Source of the DNA: Streptomyces sp. AP-93 | GTDB taxonomy: Bacteria > Actinomycetota > Actinomycetes > Streptomycetales > Streptomycetaceae | Assembly (NCBI RefSeq): GCF_022808175.1 | Contig: NZ_JALGBX010000002.1 | Location: 434,001 to 498,000, forward strand | Direction of reading: 5' to 3' | DNA: 64,000 nt | Shown here: positions 13,342-22,313 of the stretch, piece by piece | How positions within the stretch are numbered: position 1 is the first letter of the stretch | Layout of the letters: each line of letters opens with the position of its first letter | Made by a program: the position numbers and the translations under genes | Notes under the pieces: model-generated | Seen by the model: the letters and a program-made list of their open reading frames with translations, nothing else | Database searches by the model: none | What the model was told of the DNA's origin: nothing

Positions 13342-14217
13342 TTACTTCTTCTCGACCGCGTGGCCGCCGAACTGGTTGCGCAGCGCGGCGATCATCTTCA
13401 TCTGCGGGGAGTCGTCCTGGCGCGACGCGAAGCGCGCGAAGAGCGAGGCCGTGATCGCGGGCAGCGGCACGGCGTTGTCGATCGCGGCCTCGACCGTCCA
13501 GCGGCCCTCACCGGAGTCCTGCGCGAAACCGCGCAGCTGCTGCAGGTGCTCGTCCTCGTCCAGCGCGTTCACGGCCAGGTCCAGCAGCCAGGAACGGATG
13601 ACCGTGCCCTCCTGCCAGGACCGGAACACCTCGCGGACGTCGGTGACCGAGTCGACCTTCTCCAGGAGCTCCCAGCCCTCGGCGTAAGCCTGCATCATGG
13701 CGTACTCGATGCCGTTGTGGACCATCTTCGCGAAGTGGCCGGCGCCGATCTTGCCGGCGTGCACGGCACCGAACTCACCCTCGGGCTTGAGGGCGTCGAA
13801 GACGGGCTGTACGGCCGCGACGTGCTCCTTGTCGCCGCCGTACATCAGCGCGTAGCCGTTCTCCAGGCCCCAGACGCCGCCCGAGACGCCGCAGTCCACG
13901 AAGCCGATGCCCTTGGCGGCCAGCTCGGCGCCGTGCTTCTCGTCGTCGGTCCAGCGGGAGTTGCCGCCGTCGACGACGATGTCGCCGGGCGAGAGCAGGC
14001 CGGCGAGCTCGTCCACGGTGGACTGGGTCGCCGCGCCGGCCGGGACCATGACCCACACCACGCGGGGGGCCTGCAGGCTGTCCACAAGTTCCGACAGGCT
14101 GTGGACATCGGCGAGGTCCGGGTTGCGGTCGTATCCGATGACGGTGTGGCCGGCGCGGCGGATGCGCTCGCGCATGTTGCCGCCCATCTTGCCGAGACCG
14201 ACGAGACCAAGCTCCAT
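13342..14217 (-). CDS. gnd: 6-phosphogluconate dehydrogenase, short (GndA/YqeC-like) type
   Basis: 291 aa from the ATG at 14217 (MELGLVGLGKMGGNM); the frame is open to 14277. It oxidatively decarboxylates 6-phosphogluconate to ribulose 5-phosphate. Rossmann motif GLVGLGKMGGNMRERI at the N-terminus, VDGGNSRWTDDEK, DCGVSGGVWGLENGYALMYG, and the catalytic Lys region KIGAGHFAKMVHNGIEYAMM. It belongs to the shorter subgroup (about 300 aa against ~470 in the classical enzyme). Its place between dnaN and recF is conserved in Streptomyces and is not explained by a replication role. The dnaN terminator (14447-14489) implies its own promoter in 14218-14446. Confidence 0.93.
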   Translation of the reverse strand: MELGLVGLGKMGGNMRERIRRAGHTVIGYDRNPDLADVHSLSELVDSLQAPRVVWVMVPAGAATQSTVDELAGLLSPGDIVVDGGNSRWTDDEKHGAELAAKGIGFVDCGVSGGVWGLENGYALMYGGDKEHVAAVQPVFDALKPEGEFGAVHAGKIGAGHFAKMVHNGIEYAMMQAYAEGWELLEKVDSVTDVREVFRSWQEGTVIRSWLLDLAVNALDEDEHLQQLRGFAQDSGEGRWTVEAAIDNAVPLPAITASLFARFASRQDDSPQMKMIAALRNQFGGHAVEKK

Positions 14218-14446
14218 CAGGTGGTTCCTTAAGCGTTGTGGCCGTCTGTGCCGGGGTGCTCCCCTGCCCGGGGACATCCCCCCGTGCCGAGCCTACGCCG
14301 GGCCGTGCCGCCCGGCGCCACGGGCACTCCGGGTGTCGGCGCCGGGGCGCGCGGCGGGCCGCGCACGAGGCTCCGTACGGGCTCCTGCGCGGCCGCTGGG
14401 GCTCCTGTGGAGCCGCTACGGGGCTTCGCGGGCGGGAGGCGGAACG

Positions 14447-14489
14447 CCCTCGGGCCCGGTCCCGCGGGGAGCGGGGACGGGCCCGAGGG
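14447..14489 (-). terminator. dnaN terminator
   Basis: CCCTCGGGCCC (14447-14457) pairs with GGGCCCGAGGG (14479-14489), with a second inner stem GTCCCGC/GCGGGGAC. It lies 22 bases past the dnaN stop on the minus strand. There is no T run, which is usual in Streptomyces. Confidence 0.7.
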
Positions 14490-14511
14490 GCTTGCCGCGT
14501 CGTGTCCGGGC

Positions 14512-15642
14512 TCAGCCGGAGAGGCGGACCGGCATGATCAGGTACTTGTACGCCTCGTCGGCTTCGGCGTCGACCGCCGGGCGGCCGCTGAGCAGCGCCG
14601 GCTTGGTGGACGTGGTGAAGCTCAGCTGCGCGGCCGGCGAGTCGATCGCGCTCAGGCCGTCCAGCAGGAAGGTCGGGTTGAAGGCGATCGAGATGTCGTC
14701 GCCCTCCAGCTTCGCGTCGACGCGCTCCACAGCCTGTGCGTCGTCGGAGGAACCGGCCTCCAGGATCAGCACGCCCTGCTCGAAGCTGAGGCGGACCGGG
14801 GTGTTGCGCTCGGCGACGAGGGCCACGCGCTTGACGGCCTCGACGAACGGGGCGGTCTCGATCACGGCGACGGAGTTGAACTCGGTCGGGAAGAGCGTGC
14901 GGTACTTCGGCAGGTCGCCCTCGAGGAGGCGGGTGGTGGTCCGCCGGCCGGCGCCCTCGAAGCCGATGAGGCCCTCGCCCTGGCCGGAGCCCGACAGCGC
15001 GATGGTGACCGTGTCGCCGCTGGTGAGCGACTTGGCGGTGTCCAGGAGGGTCTTGGCGGGCACCAGGGCCACGGCCGAGGCCTCCGGGTCCTCGGGCTTC
15101 CACAGGAACTCGCGGACCGCGAAGCGGTAGCGGTCGGTGGAGGCCAGGGTGACCTTGTCGCCCTCGATCTCGATGCGGACACCGGTCAGCACGGGCAGCG
15201 TGTCGTCGCGGCCGGCGGCGATGGCGACCTGGGCCGCGGCGGAGGCGAAGACCTCGCCGGGCACGGTGCCGGTCGCGGTGGGCATCGTCGGCAGCGCCGG
15301 GTATTCCTCCACAGGCAGGGTGTGGAGTGTGAAGCGGGAGGAGCCGCAGACCACGGTCGCCCGTACACCGTCTGTGGAAATCTCCACCGGGCGGTTGGGG
15401 AGGGCCCGGCAGATGTCGGCGAGCAGCCGGCCGGAGACCAGGACGGTGCCGTCCTCCTCGACGTCCGCCTCGACGGAGACCCGGGCCGAGACCTCGTAGT
15501 CGAAGCCGGAGAGGGACAGCTTGCCCTCCTCGGCCTTCAGCAGCAGGCCCGCGAGAACGGGCACCGGCGGCCGGGCCGGGAGGCTACGGGCAGCCCAGGC
15601 CACCGCCTCCGCGAGTACGTCGCGCTCCACCCGGATCTTCAC
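14512..15642 (-). CDS. dnaN: DNA polymerase III sliding clamp (beta subunit)
   Basis: 376 aa from the GTG at 15642, with AGGAGG nine bases upstream (ORF open to 15813 into the oriC flank). The protein starts MKIRVERDVLAEAVAWAARS and shows the three-fold repeated clamp domains; the C-terminus YKYLIMPVRLSG is the classic clamp end that lines the protein-binding pocket. The ring tethers DNA polymerase III and other factors to DNA. dnaN lies on the far side of oriC from dnaA, the Streptomyces arrangement, and ends at its own terminator. Confidence 0.98.
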   Translation of the reverse strand: MKIRVERDVLAEAVAWAARSLPARPPVPVLAGLLLKAEEGKLSLSGFDYEVSARVSVEADVEEDGTVLVSGRLLADICRALPNRPVEISTDGVRATVVCGSSRFTLHTLPVEEYPALPTMPTATGTVPGEVFASAAAQVAIAAGRDDTLPVLTGVRIEIEGDKVTLASTDRYRFAVREFLWKPEDPEASAVALVPAKTLLDTAKSLTSGDTVTIALSGSGQGEGLIGFEGAGRRTTTRLLEGDLPKYRTLFPTEFNSVAVIETAPFVEAVKRVALVAERNTPVRLSFEQGVLILEAGSSDDAQAVERVDAKLEGDDISIAFNPTFLLDGLSAIDSPAAQLSFTTSTKPALLSGRPAVDAEADEAYKYLIMPVRLSG

Positions 15643-16522
15643 CGGAAACCGCCTCCTGCTGTTGCTCGCTCGTCCTGCCGGCCTTCGTCGTCGGCTCGTC
15701 GATGCCTCGACCGATGCCGGGGACCAGTCTGACGTACGGCGCCGACAGTCGTCGCTGCCGGCGGTCAAGTCGGGAGCGAGGTGTCGGGGAGGGCGATCCA
15801 CCGAGTTGTGCACAGGACCTGCTTGAAAACCGAAACCGGGCTAACTCTCTATGGGGGTAGTAGTAGGGCCTGTGGAAACGGTGGATAACAGTGTTTTTGC
15901 AGGTCACCCCGTGTTTTTTATCCCCACACCCTGTGGGTGACACCGGTGGACAACCGGGTGTCTCTGTGGAGAACAAAAAGTTCTGCACAGGCCATCCCCA
16001 GATGACCCTCACTAGTCCACAGGTGCGTCCCCAGGTTTTCCCGAGTACTCCACAGCCCAAACGTCGACTTCGGTGTGACCGCTTTCACTCGGGGCGGTGA
16101 CGGAGGGTTCCTCGTTGCCGAACAGTGGACAACGGTGTGGGGAAGTCGTCTGATCCTGTGCACAGGACCCGGGAAGCTGTGGACCGCCGGTGGACAACGC
16201 GGTGGACGGACCTGTGGACGAGATTTTCGTCCACAGCCTGTGGATAGTCGTTGCGCACAATTCCACAGGGGTCTGACCAGCCCTGATGGTGCCTCACACC
16301 TGGGCCCTGTGGACAGTCTTGTGGGTGGCGCGGGCCGTCCCCAGGCTGTGGACGGAAGAAAGTCGCCCAATCTGTGGATGAGTTGCCCCCGAGGGGGCGT
16401 ATTCGAACAGGTCAGGGGCGCACGCACGAAGAAGGGCGCCCCCGAAGTAACCCGGGAGCGCCCTCTCACAGCGTTTGAAGGGGCCTCGACGGCGCCCGGT
16501 CGGCACGTACACAGAGCCGGCG
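15643..16522. other. oriC: Chromosomal replication origin oriC
   Basis: 880 bases between dnaN and dnaA without coding features. I count about 21 nonamers within two mismatches of the Streptomyces DnaA box TTGTCCACA, on both strands, from 15806 to 16381. Closest (one mismatch): 15806 TTGTGCACA, 15945 GGTGGACAA, 15965 TGTGGAGAA, 16013 TAGTCCACA, 16124 AGTGGACAA, 16189 GGTGGACAA, 16213 TGTGGACGA, 16227 TCGTCCACA, 16308 TGTGGACAG. None is perfect. Weaker ones include 15871, 15880, 15918, 15981, 16046, 16136, 16157, 16178, 16239, 16251, 16347, 16373. The only AT-rich segments are about 15884-15923 and 15970-15983, candidate unwinding sites. Density and position agree with characterised Streptomyces origins, which carry about 19 boxes. 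Confidence 0.96.
16433..16464 (-). terminator. dnaA terminator at the oriC border
   Basis: AGGGCGCCCCCG (16433-16444) pairs with CGGGAGCGCCCT (16453-16464) with one mismatch and an 8-base loop. It lies about 60 bases past the dnaA stop, so it should stop dnaA transcription before it enters the origin. Confidence 0.65.
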
Positions 16523-18331
16523 TCAGCCGTTCTTGATGCGGTTGGTGAGCTCGGTCACCTGGTTGTAGATGGAGCGGCGTTCCGCCATCAGAGCGCGGAT
16601 CTTGCGGTCCGCGTGCATGACGGTGGTGTGGTCGCGGCCGCCGAACTGCGCCCCGATCTTGGGCAGCGAGAGGTCCGTGAGCTCCCGGCACAGGTACATG
16701 GCGATCTGCCGGGCGGTGACCAGCACGCGGCTGCGCGAGGAGCCGCACAGGTCGTCCACGGTCAGCCCGAAGTAGTCGGCGGTGGCGGCCATGATGTCCG
16801 TCGCCGTGATCTCGGGCGCGCTGTCCTCGCCGCCGGGGATCAGGTTCTTCAGTACGTCCTCGGTCAGGCCCAGGTCCACCGGCTGCCGGTTCAGGCTCGC
16901 GAAGGCCGTGACCCGGATCAGCGCCCCCTCCAGCTCGCGGATGTTGCGCGAGATGCGGGAGGCGATGAACTCCAGTACCTCCGGCGGGGCGTTGAGCTGC
17001 TCCTGGACGGCCTTCTTGCGCAGGATCGCGATACGGGTCTCCAGCTCGGGCGGCTGGACGTCGGTGATCAGACCCCACTCGAAGCGGTTGCGGAGCCGGT
17101 CCTCCAGGGTGACGAGCTGCTTGGGCGGCCGGTCGGAGGAGAGCACGATCTGCTTGTTGGCGTTGTGGAGCGTATTGAAGGTGTGGAAGAACTCCTCCTG
17201 CGTCGACTCCTTGCTCGCGAGGAACTGGATGTCGTCGACGAGCAGGATGTCCATCTCGCGGTAGCGCTTGCGGAACGCGTCGCCCTTGCCGTCGCGGATC
17301 GAGTTGATGAACTCGTTGGTGAACTCCTCGGAGCTCACGTACCGCACCCGGGTGCCGGGGTAGAGGCTCCGCGCGTAGTGCCCGATGGCGTGCAGCAGGT
17401 GCGTCTTGCCGAGGCCCGACTCGCCGTAGATGAAGAGGGGGTTGTACGCCTTCGCCGGCGCCTCGGCGACGGCCACCGCGGCGGCGTGCGCGAAGCGGTT
17501 GGAGGCGCCGATGACGAAGGTGTCGAAGAGGTACTTGGGGTTCAGCCGGGCGGTCGGCTCCAGCGGGCCCGAGGTGGATCCGCCGGACGGGGCCGAGGGC
17601 GCGGGCCGGCTGGGCACCTGCCGCGCGGGCGGCTGGTCGTACTGCTGCTGCTCGTACTGGCGGGAGGAGCGCTGCTGCTGACCCTCGTAACTCTGCTGCT
17701 CGTACTTCTGCTGTTCGTAGGAGCCCTGGTCATAGGAGGAGGGCTCGGACTGCTGCATGTAGCCCGGCTGCGGGGAGGCGTACGGGTCGCGCTCGGGGAA
17801 GCCGCCGAGGCGGGGCTGCTGCCAGCCGTAGTCGTCCTGCTGGCCGCCGCGGGGCCAGGCGCCGGGCTCGGAGCGCGGCTGCTGGTAGTCCGGGTAGGCG
17901 GGGCGGGCGCTGGGGAGCTGGTCGTCCGCGGGGCCGGTGTGGCCGCCGGGTCCCGTGTGCCCCCCGGGGCCGGCGTGTCCGCCCGGGCGCTGGCCGCCGT
18001 ACGGTTCGTAGCCGTCGCGGGAGGAAGACGAGGACGGGGCCGGCGGCGAGGGCTCGCCCGCGGAGTCGTCGACGGTGATGGCGATCCGGATGGGGCGGCC
18101 GCATTCACGGCTGAGGGCGTCGCTGATGAGCGGGGCGAGCCGGCCCTCGAGGACGCGCTTGCCGTACTCGTTGGGGACGGCGAGCAGGGCGGTGTCCGCC
18201 ACCAGGGCCAGGGGCTGACAGCGCTCGACCCACTGCCTGTCCTTGGGCTCGATGCTGTTCTGTCCCTCCCCGAGGAGCTTTTCGAGCACCCTTGGCCACA
18301 CTGCGGCAAGATCGGCAGGTACGTCAGCCAC
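16523..18331 (-). CDS. dnaA: Chromosomal replication initiator DnaA
   Basis: 602 aa, long because domain II (~90-262) is a 170-residue low-complexity linker rich in G, P, Q, S and Y (GGHTGP repeats, YEQQ repeats), typical of Streptomyces. Domain I (1-90) mediates self-contact and helicase contact. Domain III AAA+: Walker A GESGLGKT (303-310), Walker [20 protein letters not shown] arginine finger region. Domain IV carries the box-binding signature [15 protein letters not shown]. The GTG start opens [17 protein letters not shown]. The region upstream carries a perfect DnaA box at 18445, consistent with autoregulation. Confidence 0.98.
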   Translation of the reverse strand: MADVPADLAAVWPRVLEKLLGEGQNSIEPKDRQWVERCQPLALVADTALLAVPNEYGKRVLEGRLAPLISDALSRECGRPIRIAITVDDSAGEPSPPAPSSSSSRDGYEPYGGQRPGGHAGPGGHTGPGGHTGPADDQLPSARPAYPDYQQPRSEPGAWPRGGQQDDYGWQQPRLGGFPERDPYASPQPGYMQQSEPSSYDQGSYEQQKYEQQSYEGQQQRSSRQYEQQQYDQPPARQVPSRPAPSAPSGGSTSGPLEPTARLNPKYLFDTFVIGASNRFAHAAAVAVAEAPAKAYNPLFIYGESGLGKTHLLHAIGHYARSLYPGTRVRYVSSEEFTNEFINSIRDGKGDAFRKRYREMDILLVDDIQFLASKESTQEEFFHTFNTLHNANKQIVLSSDRPPKQLVTLEDRLRNRFEWGLITDVQPPELETRIAILRKKAVQEQLNAPPEVLEFIASRISRNIRELEGALIRVTAFASLNRQPVDLGLTEDVLKNLIPGGEDSAPEITATDIMAATADYFGLTVDDLCGSSRSRVLVTARQIAMYLCRELTDLSLPKIGAQFGGRDHTTVMHADRKIRALMAERRSIYNQVTELTNRIKNG

Positions 18332-18690
18332 AGAGCACGCTCTCTCAGAGGGGGTCCCACGAATGTGTGGTTCTTTGGGACGGTCGGGACAAAAAAACCG
18401 GGGTCAGGCAACGGTAGTCAGGCCAGCGGGTACGGTTCAAGTCGTTGTCCACAGCCTGTGCACAGTGTGGGGCACCGTCGGCTCGGTTTGACCGGATGGC
18501 GTAGCCGCGCGTACCGTAACGAGGTCGAGTTGTCGATGGCTGCTGCCGCCTGCCTACCGATGGGCGAAGATCACTGATTGTGATCGTTTTGCGGTGCCAC
18601 TCGGGCGAACACGCGAGTTTTCTCCTCGTGGGCGCACGGTGACAGCCAGGCGATGTCCCGCCTAAACGATTTATTCTCTGGAGCCCCCGA
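18332..18690. promoter_or_regulatory. Divergent dnaA / rpmH promoter region
   Basis: 359 bases with promoters for dnaA (left) and rpmH-rnpA (right). It contains a perfect DnaA box TTGTCCACA (18445-18453), a second weaker one TGTGCACAG (18457-18465), and a dyad GATCAC-TGATT-GTGATC (18569-18585). The rpmH ribosome site is GGAG at 18680. Single perfect boxes in this position in Streptomyces are known to bind DnaA strongly and to repress dnaA. No ORF here looks coding. Confidence 0.75.
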
Positions 18691-18828
18691 GTGAGCAAGC
18701 GCACCTTCCAGCCGAACAACCGCCGTCGTGCCAAGACCCACGGCTTCCGTCTCCGGATGCGTACCCGTGCCGGCCGCGCCATCCTCGCGAACCGTCGTGG
18801 CAAGGGCCGCGCCGAACTCTCCGCGTAA
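18691..18828 (+). CDS. rpmH: 50S ribosomal protein L34
   Basis: 45 aa, the normal L34 length: [18 protein letters not shown] then [20 protein letters not shown] and GRAELSA. Very basic, binds 23S rRNA. It begins with GTG at 18691, seven bases after GGAG. First gene of the rightward rpmH-rnpA-yidD-yidC-jag operon, a nearly universal arrangement beside dnaA. Confidence 0.98.
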   Translation: MSKRTFQPNNRRRAKTHGFRLRMRTRAGRAILANRRGKGRAELSA

Positions 18829-18850
18829 CTGACGGGCGGATCGTGACGTC

Positions 18851-19225
18851 GTGCTGTCTCCCGACAATCGGCTGAGGCGGCGCGAGGACTTCGCGAGCGC
18901 GGTACGTCGAGGTCGCCGGGCTGGTCGCCCGCTCCTCGTCGTCCACCTACGTACAAGCGGTGCAACGGACCCGCACGAGCCGGGGGAGATCGATCCCTCG
19001 ACGCGTGCGGGTTTCGTCGTCAGCAAGGCTGTCGGCATCGCCGTCGTACGCAACCGGGTCAAGCGCCGTTTGCGCCATCTCGTCCGCGAGCGGCTGTCTC
19101 AGCTGCCCGAAGGTAGCCTGATGGTGGTACGGGCTCTGCCCGGAGCGGGTGATGCCGGTCTCGACGAGCTGGCCCGGGACCTCGATGCCGCATTGCTGCG
19201 GCTCTTGGGAGGCGTGGCTCGATGA
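18851..19225 (+). CDS. rnpA: Ribonuclease P protein component
   Basis: 124 aa. The small basic protein that helps the RNase P RNA cut tRNA 5' leaders. N-terminal [20 protein letters not shown] and the conserved RNR motif in [16 protein letters not shown] are present. GTG start 22 bases after rpmH; its TGA overlaps the ATG of yidD. Confidence 0.97.
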   Translation: MLSPDNRLRRREDFASAVRRGRRAGRPLLVVHLRTSGATDPHEPGEIDPSTRAGFVVSKAVGIAVVRNRVKRRLRHLVRERLSQLPEGSLMVVRALPGAGDAGLDELARDLDAALLRLLGGVAR

Positions 19226-19503
19226 AGTACCCGCTGCTCGCATTGATCAAGCTGTACCAGTGGACGATCAGTCCGCTGCTCGGGCCGGTGTGCCGCTACT
19301 ACCCCTCGTGTTCGCACTACGGGTACACGGCCATCGACCGGCATGGTGCGGTGAAGGGGACGGCTCTGACCGCCTGGCGGATCCTGCGGTGCAATCCGTG
19401 GTCCCCGGGCGGCGTGGACCACGTCCCACCCCGGAAACGCCCGCGTTGGCACGAGCAGCTGCGCAGTGCGTTGCGTAGATCTCGCAATGCTCAAGGAGCC
19501 TGA
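19222..19503 (+). CDS. yidD: Membrane protein insertion efficiency factor YidD
   Basis: 93 aa. Family hallmarks are [15 protein letters not shown] and [18 protein letters not shown], with three conserved cysteines and an N-terminal amphipathic helix ([17 protein letters not shown]). It assists YidC-dependent insertion of membrane proteins. ATGA overlap with rnpA and a 3-base gap to yidC show tight coupling. Confidence 0.97.
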   Translation: MKYPLLALIKLYQWTISPLLGPVCRYYPSCSHYGYTAIDRHGAVKGTALTAWRILRCNPWSPGGVDHVPPRKRPRWHEQLRSALRRSRNAQGA

Positions 19504-19506
19504 TTA

Positions 19507-20613
19507 GTGGACACGATTGCCAGTCTGTTCAGCTTTATTACCACGCCCGTCTCGTGGATCATCGTCCAGTTCCACAAGGTGTACGGCGCCATGTTCGGCG
19601 CGGACAGTGGCTGGGCCTGGGGCCTGTCCATCGTGTCCCTGGTGATCTTGATCCGCATCTGCCTGATCCCGCTCTTCGTGAAGCAGATCAAGGCGACGCG
19701 CGGCATGCAGGCGATCCAGCCGAAGATGAAGGCGATCCAGGAGCGCTACAAGAACGACAAGCAGCGCCAGTCCGAAGAGATGATGAAGCTGTACAAGGAG
19801 ACGGGTACCAACCCGCTCTCCTCGTGCCTTCCCATCCTGGCGCAGTCCCCGTTCTTCTTCGCGCTCTACCACGTGCTTGCCTCCATCGCCAACGGCACGC
19901 CGATCGGCCAGATCGACGGCCCGCTGCTGGAGAGCGCGCGTAACGCGCACATTTTCGGTGCCCCGCTGGCTTCCAAGTTCATGGACAGCCCTGAGAAGGT
20001 CGCGGCTCTGAACGCCTCGATCACTGACGTGCGCATCGTCACCGCGATCATGATCATCATGATGTCGCTGTCGCAGTTCTACACGCAGCGCCAGCTGATG
20101 CAGAAGAACGTCGATCTCTCGGTCAAGACGCCGTTCATGCAGCAGCAGAAGATGCTGATGTACATCTTCCCCGTGATCTTCGCGGTCATGGGCATCAACT
20201 TCCCCGTCGGTGTCCTCGTCTACTGGCTGACCACGAACCTGTGGACCATGGGCCAGCAGATGTTCGTGATCAGCCGGAACCCCACCCCGGGAAGCCTGGC
20301 CCAGGACGAGTACCTGACGCGTCTGCTGAAGCAGATCGGTGCGCACGGCACGCTCAAGGGCCGGGGTAAGAAGAAGGTCGTCGCGGCGATCGTGGCCAAG
20401 GGCCCGGACCGCAACGACAACGAGCGCAAGTTCATCACCGGTCTCACCAAGCAGGGCCTGGCCGCGCAGGCGGACGGCTCCGTGGCGAAGAGCGTCGAGG
20501 CGACCGTGGATTCCGATGCGGCCGGCGGTGGCGGACAGAAGCGCCAGCAGCCCAAGCGGCAGTCGAAGTCGCAGCGTCAGACGCCCCCCAGCAAGCCCTC
20601 TCCCAAGAAGTAA
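19507..20613 (+). CDS. yidC: Membrane protein insertase YidC
   Basis: 368 aa, the Gram-positive/actinobacterial form without a large periplasmic domain. Five hydrophobic segments include [32 protein letters not shown] and [20 protein letters not shown]. The hydrophilic groove arginine lies in the segment [13 protein letters not shown], and the coiled cytoplasmic loop follows ([20 protein letters not shown]). The C-terminal tail is basic ([14 protein letters not shown], ending PSPKK) and likely contacts ribosomes. GTG start. Confidence 0.96.
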   Translation: MDTIASLFSFITTPVSWIIVQFHKVYGAMFGADSGWAWGLSIVSLVILIRICLIPLFVKQIKATRGMQAIQPKMKAIQERYKNDKQRQSEEMMKLYKETGTNPLSSCLPILAQSPFFFALYHVLASIANGTPIGQIDGPLLESARNAHIFGAPLASKFMDSPEKVAALNASITDVRIVTAIMIIMMSLSQFYTQRQLMQKNVDLSVKTPFMQQQKMLMYIFPVIFAVMGINFPVGVLVYWLTTNLWTMGQQMFVISRNPTPGSLAQDEYLTRLLKQIGAHGTLKGRGKKKVVAAIVAKGPDRNDNERKFITGLTKQGLAAQADGSVAKSVEATVDSDAAGGGGQKRQQPKRQSKSQRQTPPSKPSPKK

Positions 20614-20628
20614 GAAGGAGTCCCTCCC

Positions 20629-21138
20629 GTGACGGAAGGCACCACCACCGCCGCCGCTGAGAGTGGCGACACCCTGACCCGCCTCGAGCAGGAGGGTGAG
20701 ATCGCGGCTGACTACCTTGAGGGTCTGCTGGACATCGCCGACCTGGACGGCGACATCGACATGGACGTCGAGGCGGACCGCGCCTCTGTCTCCATCGTCA
20801 GCGAATCCGCGCGCGACCTGCAGAAGCTCGTGGGCCGTGACGGCGAGGTGCTGGAGGCTCTGCAGGAGCTGACCCGTCTCGCCGTGCACCGCGAGACCGG
20901 GGACCGCAGCCGGCTGATGCTCGACATCGGCGGCTTCCGGGCGAAGAAGCGCGAGGAGCTGACGGCCCTCGGCGCCAAGGCCGCGGAGGACGTGAAGACG
21001 TCCGGCGAGCCCCTGAAGCTGGACCCGATGACCCCCTTCGAGCGGAAGGTCGTCCACGACGCCGTGGCGGCCGCCGGTCTGCGGAGCGAGTCCGAGGGCG
21101 AGGAGCCGCAGCGCTTCGTCGTCGTGCTTCCGGCCTGA
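20629..21138 (+). CDS. jag: Jag/KhpB-type RNA-binding protein (KH + R3H)
   Basis: 169 aa. A KH domain (VGRDGEVLEALQELTRLAV, residues ~66-85) is followed by an R3H domain (LDPMTPFERKVVHDAVAAAG, with R and H three residues apart in the family pattern). The N-terminal Jag domain found in Firmicutes is absent; instead there is an acidic start. Such proteins bind RNA and affect cell-envelope growth in other Gram-positives. It follows yidC by 15 bases and ends the rpmH operon at the hairpin 21156-21184. Confidence 0.93.
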   Translation: MTEGTTTAAAESGDTLTRLEQEGEIAADYLEGLLDIADLDGDIDMDVEADRASVSIVSESARDLQKLVGRDGEVLEALQELTRLAVHRETGDRSRLMLDIGGFRAKKREELTALGAKAAEDVKTSGEPLKLDPMTPFERKVVHDAVAAAGLRSESEGEEPQRFVVVLPA

Positions 21139-21155
21139 CCGGAAGCCTGAGTGTC

Positions 21156-21184
21156 CGGCCCCGTCTGTGTCGCAGGCGGGGCCG
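21156..21184 (+). terminator. Terminator of the rpmH-jag operon
   Basis: CGGCCCCG (21156-21163) pairs with CGGGGCCG (21177-21184) with an inner CTG/CAG, followed by ATCTTTGT. It lies 18 bases past the jag stop. Confidence 0.75.
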
Positions 21185-21263
21185 ATCTTTGTCAGCCTGG
21201 CAGTGACGACGTGGCCCGCGGCACGGCACGGCCACAACCATGCGGTACGGAAGGACGGTCCCC

Positions 21264-22001
21264 GTGACGGAGGCAGCTGAGCTTCCCCCGATGCCCGAAG
21301 AAGCGCCCGAGGCACCTGAAGAGGCGCATGCGGTGTTCGGTGAGTATTTCCCGGAAGCTGTGCGGTACGCGGAGCTGCTGGCGGACGCGGGTGTCAAGCG
21401 GGGCCTGATCGGGCCGCGCGAGGTGCCGCGGCTCTGGGAGAGGCACCTGCTGAACTGCGCCGTGCTCTCGGAAGTGGTGCCCGAGGGCGTCACCGTGTGC
21501 GACGTGGGTTCGGGTGCCGGCCTCCCCGGCATTCCGCTGGCCCTCGTGCGCAGGGACCTGAAGATCACGCTGCTGGAGCCGCTGCTGCGCCGCACGAACT
21601 TCCTCCAGGAAGTCGTGGAGCTGCTGGGGCTCGACCACGTGACGGTCGTGCGCGGGCGGGCCGAGGAAGTCCTCGGCAAGCTCCAGCCGGTGCACGTGGT
21701 GACGGCACGCGCGGTGGCTCCGCTGGACCGGCTCGCCGGATGGGGCGTGCCCCTGCTGCGCCCGTACGGCGAGATGCTGGCGCTGAAGGGCGACACCGCC
21801 GAGGAGGAGCTGGTGGCGGCGAAGGCCGCGCTGACCAAACTCGGTGTGGTGAAGACCTCGGTGCTGCACGTCGGCGAAGGGATCGTGGACCCGCTCTCCA
21901 CCGTGGTGCGGGTCGAGGTCGGGGAAAGCCCCGGCGGGGTGCGGTTCGCGGCGAAGCGGGCCAAGGCCGCCCGTACGAGCCGTACACGCCGCCGTCGCTG
22001 A
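21264..22001 (+). CDS. rsmG: 16S rRNA (guanine-N7) methyltransferase RsmG
   Basis: 245 aa from the GTG at 21264 (MTEAAELPPMPEE), preferred because GGAAGGACGG lies just upstream; an ATG eight codons earlier (21240) is possible. SAM-binding motif VCDVGSGAGLPGIPLAL and the LLEPLLRRTNFLQEV motif are typical of RsmG/GidB. It methylates G527 (E. coli numbering) of 16S rRNA; loss gives low-level streptomycin resistance, and in S. coelicolor also raises antibiotic output. Basic C-terminus. Confidence 0.96.
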   Translation: MTEAAELPPMPEEAPEAPEEAHAVFGEYFPEAVRYAELLADAGVKRGLIGPREVPRLWERHLLNCAVLSEVVPEGVTVCDVGSGAGLPGIPLALVRRDLKITLLEPLLRRTNFLQEVVELLGLDHVTVVRGRAEEVLGKLQPVHVVTARAVAPLDRLAGWGVPLLRPYGEMLALKGDTAEEELVAAKAALTKLGVVKTSVLHVGEGIVDPLSTVVRVEVGESPGGVRFAAKRAKAARTSRTRRRR

Positions 22002-22313
22002 GCCCCTGCCGGGCAGGGCTCGCAGGCGTATCGCAGGGGTGTTGAGCCCTATAGGTATGGATTTCGGAGTGTCGTAGCGGCCGGATGACTCCGTCCGGGC
22101 ATCGTGTTTCACGTGAAACGTCGCTCTCTGCTGCACGGAATCATCAGCCGCGGTCGTGCGGCCACGTCCCCCCGTCTCCGCAAGGGCGAAGGGGGGACGG
22201 AGTTGTCCACATCGGTGGATTCATCCACAGGAGTACGGGCCCCGCTGGTTCGCAGCCCCGGTGACATGGCAGGCTCTGTTCATCGCGAGCCTGATGCCGA
22301 GGAGAGTGACACC
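22002..22313. promoter_or_regulatory. parA upstream region with parS and a perfect DnaA box
   Basis: 312 bases between rsmG and the preferred parA start. Contents: parS at 22106-22119, a perfect DnaA box TTGTCCACA at 22203-22211, a weaker TCATCCACA at 22221-22229, and GAGGAGAG (22299-22306) as the parA ribosome site. The frame is open through here to 22104, but composition (low complexity, box motifs) suggests a regulatory leader. Confidence 0.6.
22106..22119. other. parS: parS site 1 (parA upstream)
   Basis: Perfect ParB-binding 14-mer GTTTCACGTGAAAC. Flanks are not palindromic beyond the core. About 5.6 kb right of oriC. Confidence 0.95.

Noticed and set aside
22104-22313. Extension of parA to the GTG at 22104
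   Set aside because: No ribosome site at 22104, the extension is low-complexity with parS and DnaA boxes, and a strong Shine-Dalgarno precedes 22314.
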